The position numbers and the translations under genes are program-made. The notes beneath the pieces were generated by a model. It saw only the letters and a program-made list of their open reading frames with translations, was not told the DNA's origin and made no database searches. Positions 3,245 through 5,173 of a DNA stretch of 5,173 nucleotides are shown here, in pieces. How positions within the stretch are numbered: the first letter of the stretch is position 1; every line of letters begins with the position of its first letter. The DNA is from a bacterium (GTDB lineage: Bacteria; AUK180): contig JAGGYO010000312.1 of the NCBI GenBank assembly GCA_021162505.1, positions 1-5,173 on the forward strand, written 5' to 3'.

Positions 3245-5173
3245 TCATTTAATTACTGCAAATTTACCTATCTTTTTTTCACCATTATCATTTGTTATGA
3301 GATAAATATAAATACCTGATTTAATATCATCACCTATGTTATTTTTAAGATTCCATGGATAATCTATACTTTCCGCTTCTACTTCAAAGACAAGGTTTCC
3401 GGTAATCGTGTATATCTGTATCTTTGCATTCTCCGTTAGATTTGCAAATGTAATTACATCTGTTCCCATATCCTGTTTAAATGGATTTGGATATAACTTT
3501 ATACCATTCAGGTTATTACTAAAATTTGAGACATTAGGAGCGAATTCTTGCCAGTCGGTTAATTTTGCATAAATATCCCAACCTTTATGTCGTCTATTAT
3601 CCATCCAAGTAAAACCAATTTGATTATTATTACAGCTAACAGAATATTTTGATGTCTTTTGATGATTGTATGCAAATAAATCAGCATCATTTACTTGAAC
3701 ATTTCCCCCTACCTTTTTCTCTTTTTCATATAACTGAGCCATTATCTCAGAATCTCCATCGGGGTTACTATAATCTGTCCAGGATATGATAAATTTTGAT
3801 CCATCGGGCGACATTGCAACAGATGGATTCTCCTGATCACTTGAACCAAGATCGTCATTAACTCTAAAATTTGTACCTACTGCACTACCTGATGAATCAT
3901 ATCTTTGAAAATAAATATCGGTATTCCCATTACGAAAATCACTCCAAGTAATTACAAAATCACCATTATCATCTATAGCAATGGAAGAATATCCCTGATC
4001 ACTTACACCTCCAACATCATTTACTTTTATATTAGAACCTTGTGTATTACCAGAGGAATCGTATCTTTGGCAATAAATATTAGCATTCCCGCTATCTATC
4101 CAGCAAATAACAAAATTCCCATTGTTGCTAATTGCAACCACTGGAATGATTTGATCACTTGTACCACTATTCTCATTTACTCTAAAATTTAGGCCAATAG
4201 TATCCCCAGATGAATCATACCTTTGACAATAAATGTCATAAGTAAAATTACTACGATTATCGCACCATGTAATAACATAATCACCAATATTGTCCATTGC
4301 AATAGAAGGATACTCTTGATCAGCAGCGCCAGTATCATCATTTACTTTAATATTATTCCCCTGAGTATTTCCATTTGAATCATATCTTTGGGAATAAATG
4401 TCATAATCTCCATTACGATTATCACGCCAACTAATAACAAAATTTTCATTTCCATTCATTGCAAGGGATGGATTTTCATTATGATTTCCACTAGCATCAT
4501 TTACCTTAATATTTATGCCAATGGCATTACCAGAAGAATCATATCTTTGACAATAAATATAACTATACCAACCAAAATTACGAGAATCTTCCCAACTAAT
4601 GATAACATTACCATTATTATTCATTATAATGGCGGGATTTTCTTGATAATAAGTCACACTATCATCGTTAACTTGAAAATTTGTTCCTGAAGTATTTCCA
4701 CTAGAATCTATTACTTGGCAATATATATCTTTAATGAGATAATGATTACTACGAATATCTTCCCAAGTAATAAAAATCTTTCCATTATTGTTCATTGTAA
4801 TTGATTGATAGCCTGGTGGAATAATTGTGTTATCTTCATTTATTTTAATATTGTCACCTTGTGTATTACTAGATGAATCATATCTTTGGCAATAAATATT
4901 AGCATTCGCGCGCCAACCAATAAGAAAATCACCATTATTGTTCATATCTAACTCAGAAAAGTATTGAGGGAAATTTATATCATTACTTACTTTAATATTT
5001 TTATTTTGAGTATTGCCAGATGAGTCATATCTTTGAAAATAGATATCAGAACTTCCATTTCGGCCATCTTCCCAGCAAATAACAAAATTACCACTATTAT
5101 CCGTTGCTACCTTAGGGTATCTTTGATCGCTTGTACCATTATCATCATTTACCTTATTATCCAAACTAAATGG
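3245..5173 (-). CDS. Large secreted repeat protein with C-terminal sorting-type domain (N-terminus outside window)
   Basis: The frame is open to the right edge of the window (the first codons there read PFSLDNKVND), so the start and any signal peptide lie outside; about 642 residues are visible. Counting from the L codon at 5164, residues 1-541 are ten tandem repeats with the pattern (I/F)(K/R)VND...(P/Y)S(V/I)AM...NGNFVI(S/T)W.D.RNG..DIY.QRYDSSGN..G.N. A 13-residue linker (542-554) leads to a terminal domain (555-639) with KLYPNPF, IQIYTITGNLVFE, a W, SGIYIYLIT and GKFAVIK. That end resembles type IX secretion C-terminal sorting domains and FlgD-Ig-like domains, so the protein is most likely exported and surface-attached or released. 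The repeats, with short beta strands, Asn/Asp/Gly turns and one W per unit, suggest a beta-propeller or beta-solenoid; binding partner or activity is unknown and no catalytic motif is seen. It is the only gene in the window clearly built for the outside of the cell. Confidence 0.88.
   Translation of the reverse strand, partial: PFSLDNKVNDDNGTSDQRYPKVATDNSGNFVICWEDGRNGSSDIYFQRYDSSGNTQNKNIKVSNDINFPQYFSELDMNNNGDFLIGWRANANIYCQRYDSSSNTQGDNIKINEDNTIIPPGYQSITMNNNGKIFITWEDIRSNHYLIKDIYCQVIDSSGNTSGTNFQVNDDSVTYYQENPAIIMNNNGNVIISWEDSRNFGWYSYIYCQRYDSSGNAIGINIKVNDASGNHNENPSLAMNGNENFVISWRDNRNGDYDIYSQRYDSNGNTQGNNIKVNDDTGAADQEYPSIAMDNIGDYVITWCDNRSNFTYDIYCQRYDSSGDTIGLNFRVNENSGTSDQIIPVVAISNNGNFVICWIDSGNANIYCQRYDSSGNTQGSNIKVNDVGGVSDQGYSSIAIDDNGDFVITWSDFRNGNTDIYFQRYDSSGSAVGTNFRVNDDLGSSDQENPSVAMSPDGSKFIISWTDYSNPDGDSEIMAQLYEKEKKVGGNVQVNDADLFAYNHQKTSKYSVSCNNNQIGFTWMDNRRHKGWDIYAKLTDWQEFAPNVSNFSNNLNGIKLYPNPFKQDMGTDVITFANLTENAKIQIYTITGNLVFEVEAESIDYPWNLKNNIGDDIKSGIYIYLITNDNGEKKIGKFAVIK
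3248..3502 (-). other. C-terminal sorting/FlgD-Ig-like domain of the repeat protein
   Basis: These 85 codons start at IKLYPNPF and run to the terminal lysine of GKFAVIK. The order is YPNPF entry, hydrophobic strands (ITFANL, AKIQIYTITGNLV), W50, G-D-D-I-K-SGIYIYLIT and a basic ending. This follows the Ig-like fold used as a secretion signal in FCB-group bacteria. The phrase N-x-x-G-x-x-(V/I)-x-SGIY is also the hallmark of FlgD-Ig domains. Whether a type IX apparatus exists in this organism cannot be seen here. Confidence 0.75.
3542..5173 (-). repeat. Ten tandem 49-57-residue coding repeats
   Basis: Unit boundaries, read from the N-terminal side on the minus strand: 5173-4997, 4996-4850, 4849-4679, 4678-4511, 4510-4352, 4351-4187, 4186-4031, 4030-3869, 3868-3701, 3700-3542. 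The first may continue beyond the edge. The best conserved core is IYxQRYDSSGNxxGxNIKVND at the unit junctions. Units 2 and 7 are short because the D.RNG loop is reduced (RANANIY, DSGNANIY). Units 9 and 10 are the most diverged and lose the QRYDSSGN signature, as expected for the last units before the sorting domain. Confidence 0.85.

Noticed and set aside
3905..4690. Two plus-strand frames of 95 and 100 codons opposite the repeat protein
   Set aside because: Their Ile/Thr/Asn-rich, internally repetitive translations are shadows of the coding repeats on the other strand.
3542..5173. Regularly spaced repeats considered as a CRISPR or satellite array
   Set aside because: The period is about 150-170 nt, conservation follows codons rather than bases, and the frame is continuous, so it is a protein repeat array.

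Overview
The window is visibly AT-rich bacterial DNA. It reads as a fragment of an uncultured Gram-negative lineage. The best clue is the long extracellular-looking repeat protein at the right end. It finishes in a YPNPF...SGIYIYLIT...GKFAVIK tail, the style of C-terminal sorting/FlgD-Ig-like domain common in Bacteroidota, other FCB-group bacteria and several candidate phyla such as Cloacimonadota, WOR-3-like and Elusimicrobiota-like lineages. That phylum-level guess is inference. The two tRNA genes do not encode CCA, and the arginine tRNA carries the uncommon bacterial anticodon GCG.

Left part, plus strand (1-2063): the end of a surface-polysaccharide operon. It holds the C-terminal end of an O-antigen ligase/polymerase-type membrane protein, a GT4 glycosyltransferase whose start overlaps that gene by 23 nt, and, 18 nt further on, a class I SAM-dependent methyltransferase. 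Together they fit synthesis and decoration of an O-antigen, capsule or exopolysaccharide: sugar transfer, methylation of a sugar or chain end, and polymerisation or ligation.

Middle (2064-2965): a convergent minus-strand gene for a 208-residue protein with one N-terminal membrane segment and no recognised family. Upstream of it is about 250 nt of non-coding, hairpin-rich DNA. This holds two 75-nt copies (5 differences) of a block that includes the last 18 nt of the adjacent tRNA-Ser gene plus its downstream hairpins. The copies are separated by 79 nt of unrelated sequence. This is the least ordinary part of the window.

tRNA pair (2966-3132, minus): tRNA-Arg(GCG) followed after eight T residues by tRNA-Ser(CGA), with a possible promoter just upstream.

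Right part, minus strand (3245-5173): a large secreted/surface protein open at the window edge. It is made of at least ten repeats of 49-57 residues (IKVND...GNFVI.W.D.RNG..DIY.QRYDSSGN), followed by a C-terminal sorting-type domain. I see no CRISPR array, transposase, toxin-antitoxin pair or recognisable defence system. No complete new system can be claimed; the tRNA-tail duplication and the repeat protein are the points to follow up.
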